DNA of 64,000 nt, taken from Diplolepis rosae (Eukaryota > Arthropoda > Insecta > Hymenoptera > Diplolepididae). A program made the position numbers and the translations under genes. The stretch's first letter is position 1; every line of letters starts with the position of its first letter. Under the pieces are notes generated by a model. It was given only the letters and a program-made list of their open reading frames with translations, did not search any database and was not told where the DNA came from. The stretch is from positions 6,324,001 to 6,388,000 of the forward strand of contig JAPYXD010000714.1 in the NCBI GenBank assembly GCA_030998225.1, read 5' to 3'. Positions 62,311 to 64,000 of the stretch are shown here, piece by piece.

Positions 62311-63695
62311 ATGTCGGGACCCAACCCCAGTGAATTAGGGAAATCACAAATTCAAGAAAATCCTATTACGCGCAGTCAAGTTAAGAAAAAAAATGAACTT
62401 GCAAAAATTGTGGCACAAAATCAAACTGATCCCCTTAAACCAAAAAGAACTATCACTGTAAAGGAAAAGGAAGTAACATTCCATTATCACATTTCATTGA
62501 AGGATGTTATGAGGCAAAGGCAATGCTGCCAACACCCGCAGCTCAAGAAAATCTAGGACGATTATTAAGAAGTAAATTATCAGGAGAAACGAGAAAATGT
62601 ATCTTTGGATCGACTTATAATAATATGGAGGAACTAATTGAGAAACTTAAAAGAGTATACGCCCCAGCAAAAAGTGTGTATCAGTTACAAGGGGAATTAG
62701 GGAATACCTATATGTGGGAAAAAGAGAACGTACTTTCCTATGCAGCTAGAATTAAGGAGATTGCCGACAGAATCGAAGACGCTCATAGAATCAACAATAA
62801 TGGACAAGTAGATAATACCTTCAAACATAACCTTCAAGAAGATGTTATTCAATGCTTTATTCGCGGTCTGCGTCCCGAATTGGAAATTCGAGTAAAAACA
62901 AAGGAAACATTCAAAGAAGTTTTCAATGACACAATCAACGTAGAAAGAGACTTGGCAGCATCATCCGCACTACGCAGAAATAAAAATTCAGATTATTTAA
63001 AAATGGATGATTCTATAAATAATAGAAATAATAAAACAACTCGGTTCAATGTTGCACGAGATAACAACATAAATTGTATAATATGTAAAAAACCAGGTCA
63101 TGTTGGTGAAAATTGTTATCATTTAACCAAAGCACAAGAAGCAGTATCTAGAAAACAAAGTCCTAATTTTTTTATGCAAAATCAACAGCCTAGTAATAAT
63201 CACCAACGACGAGAAAATATTTACAATAATTCTGCAAGAAATAATTACCGGAATAACCACTTTTTAGGAAACAGAAATACCAATTATGATAATAATAACT
63301 ATCCGAATAACAATTTTTCAAGGAACAGGAACAACAATTACAATAACTTTTCAAGTAACAGAAATAATTATCCTAACAGCAACAGATTCTACAATTACAA
63401 TAATAATAATTTTTCGAGAATCAGAAATAATGATAATAGACAAGAATATTTAGATCACAACAGGTATGCAAATCACAGACAATTTTTAAATCAATATAGC
63501 CAACGAGAAGTACGAAATCAGCAATTAAGTAGACCAAATCAAAATTATCCACAAAAATCAGAAGTTATATGCAACTATTGTAAAAAACCAGGACATGTTA
63601 TAACAAATTGTAACGTTAGATTAAATAAACAACAATCGCGAAATTCGGAAAACTCAAACGCTCTCCCCAGTACGGATGCACTGAGGAAAGCGTAA
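62311..63695 (+). pseudogene. gag: Gag of copy C, with an N-terminal deletion
   Basis: 62311-62475 matches the start of the young Gag (ITRSQVKKKNELAKIVAQNQ). Near 62475 it jumps to the sequence equivalent to residue 213 (SHFIEG) with a change of frame, so about 160 codons are missing. The main frame 62523-63695 (390 codons) is intact and keeps the capsid-like region, two knuckles (CIICKKPGHVGENC, CNYCKKPGHVITNC) and the Asn-rich spacer. Without an in-frame ATG before the knuckle region other than 62523, a shortened Gag is the most that could be made. Confidence 0.9.
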
Positions 63696-64000
63696 GGCAA
63701 GAACCAGAAGCATCCACTTCTAACGATCAACCGGCTATAAAGATAAGCGTTTCCAAACCAAGTATAATTCCATCGATAATGATATGCGCAGAAGGCCTTC
63801 AAAGCCCTGCTCGCATGATGATAGATACCAGTGCTGGTCGAAATTTGATTAAACAAAATTCCGTAAATCCTAATTTGCCAATAGATGGAAAAAGAGTGTT
63901 AAAACTTACAGGAATAAATAATTTACCACTTTTTACAATGGGACAAATACAAATAAACATTCTAGGATATTCAACAATATTGAATATAATTCCTAATGAA
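63689..64000 (+). CDS. pol: Pol start of copy C (protease), cut by the window end
   Basis: The frame is -1 relative to gag and open through the gag stop, as in the young element. The protease active site reads DTS (63824-63832) where the young element has DTG; the Gly of that triad is nearly invariant in aspartic proteases, so this copy's protease is probably dead. It continues RNLIKQN, VLKLTGINNLPLFTMGQIQI and stops at the window edge. Confidence 0.9.

Larger units (their letters stand above)
60174..64000 (+). mobile_element. Copy C: related gypsy element, 5' part, runs off the window
   Basis: An LTR of 855 bp, tRNA-Gly primer site, repeated leader, gag and protease start in the same order as the young element but on the plus strand. 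LTR ends (TGTCACGTCCCGCGA, GACGTAACA) are shared while the LTR body is largely different, so it is a sister subfamily. The element continues beyond 64000. Confidence 0.95.

Overview
This is a stretch of animal nuclear DNA, almost certainly from an insect: AT-rich, with no convincing intact host gene, and built mainly from transposable elements of several ages nested in one another. Evidence for an insect (or at least arthropod) host: two mariner subfamilies, a pogo/Tigger element, I-like and R1-like non-LTR retrotransposons, and Ty3/gypsy elements primed by tRNA-Gly(GCC). I cannot fix the insect order.

The centrepiece is a complete, young LTR retrotransposon at 33622-51330 on the minus strand (17.7 kb). 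Its 852-bp LTRs differ by one base and it is flanked by a 4-bp TAGC duplication. After gag and pol (protease, RT, RNase H, integrase) it carries about 8 kb of extra coding sequence. In transcription order these genes are: a CARD-domain protein resembling the prodomain of insect initiator caspases; a class of Env resembling chuvirus glycoproteins; a protein with two double-stranded RNA-binding domains (dsRBDs); a dsRBD plus zinc-knuckle protein; a second, unrelated Env resembling baculovirus F / errantivirus Env; two cysteine-rich probable zinc proteins; and a third dsRBD protein with a zinc knuckle. Nearly every one of these frames begins a few bases after a good 3' splice site, which suggests a set of spliced subgenomic messages. 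My reading is that this is an endogenous-retrovirus-like element with two envelopes and a set of likely counter-defence genes (dsRBDs against RNAi, CARD against apoptosis). That function is inference. Pol, both Envs and two accessory genes carry single stops or one-base shifts, many in homopolymers.

Relatives of the same family surround it. Copy A (plus strand, 9.8-13.95 kb) keeps pieces of pol, the F-like env and the first cysteine-rich gene. Copy B (minus strand, 28.3-30.0 kb and 51.4-55.1 kb) keeps pieces of gag, pol, the chuvirus-like env and a dsRBD, and the young element appears to be inserted into it. Copy C (plus, 60174 to the window end) has a 5' LTR, a tRNA-Gly primer site, a leader with repeats, gag and the start of protease. 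A separate pol scrap lies at 58.5-59.05 kb. The old copies show that the cassette is a property of the family and not of one insertion.

Other elements: mariner-like at 1530-2481, 14330-15081 and 17084-17799; a non-LTR ORF1 relic at 3.2-4.1 kb; an arthropod TE-type protein relic at 6.2-7.3 kb; a 1.3-kb fold-back at 11.26-12.59 kb; another LTR family at 20-24.4 kb broken by an I-like non-LTR element; an R1-like fragment at 24.45-25.08 kb; Tigger at 30806-33230; a 736-bp TTAA-flanked MITE at 51719-52454; and a Mutator/Kolobok-type transposase at 57.2-58.5 kb. The remaining stretches are AT-rich, with several GC-rich dispersed repeats and small tandem repeats.
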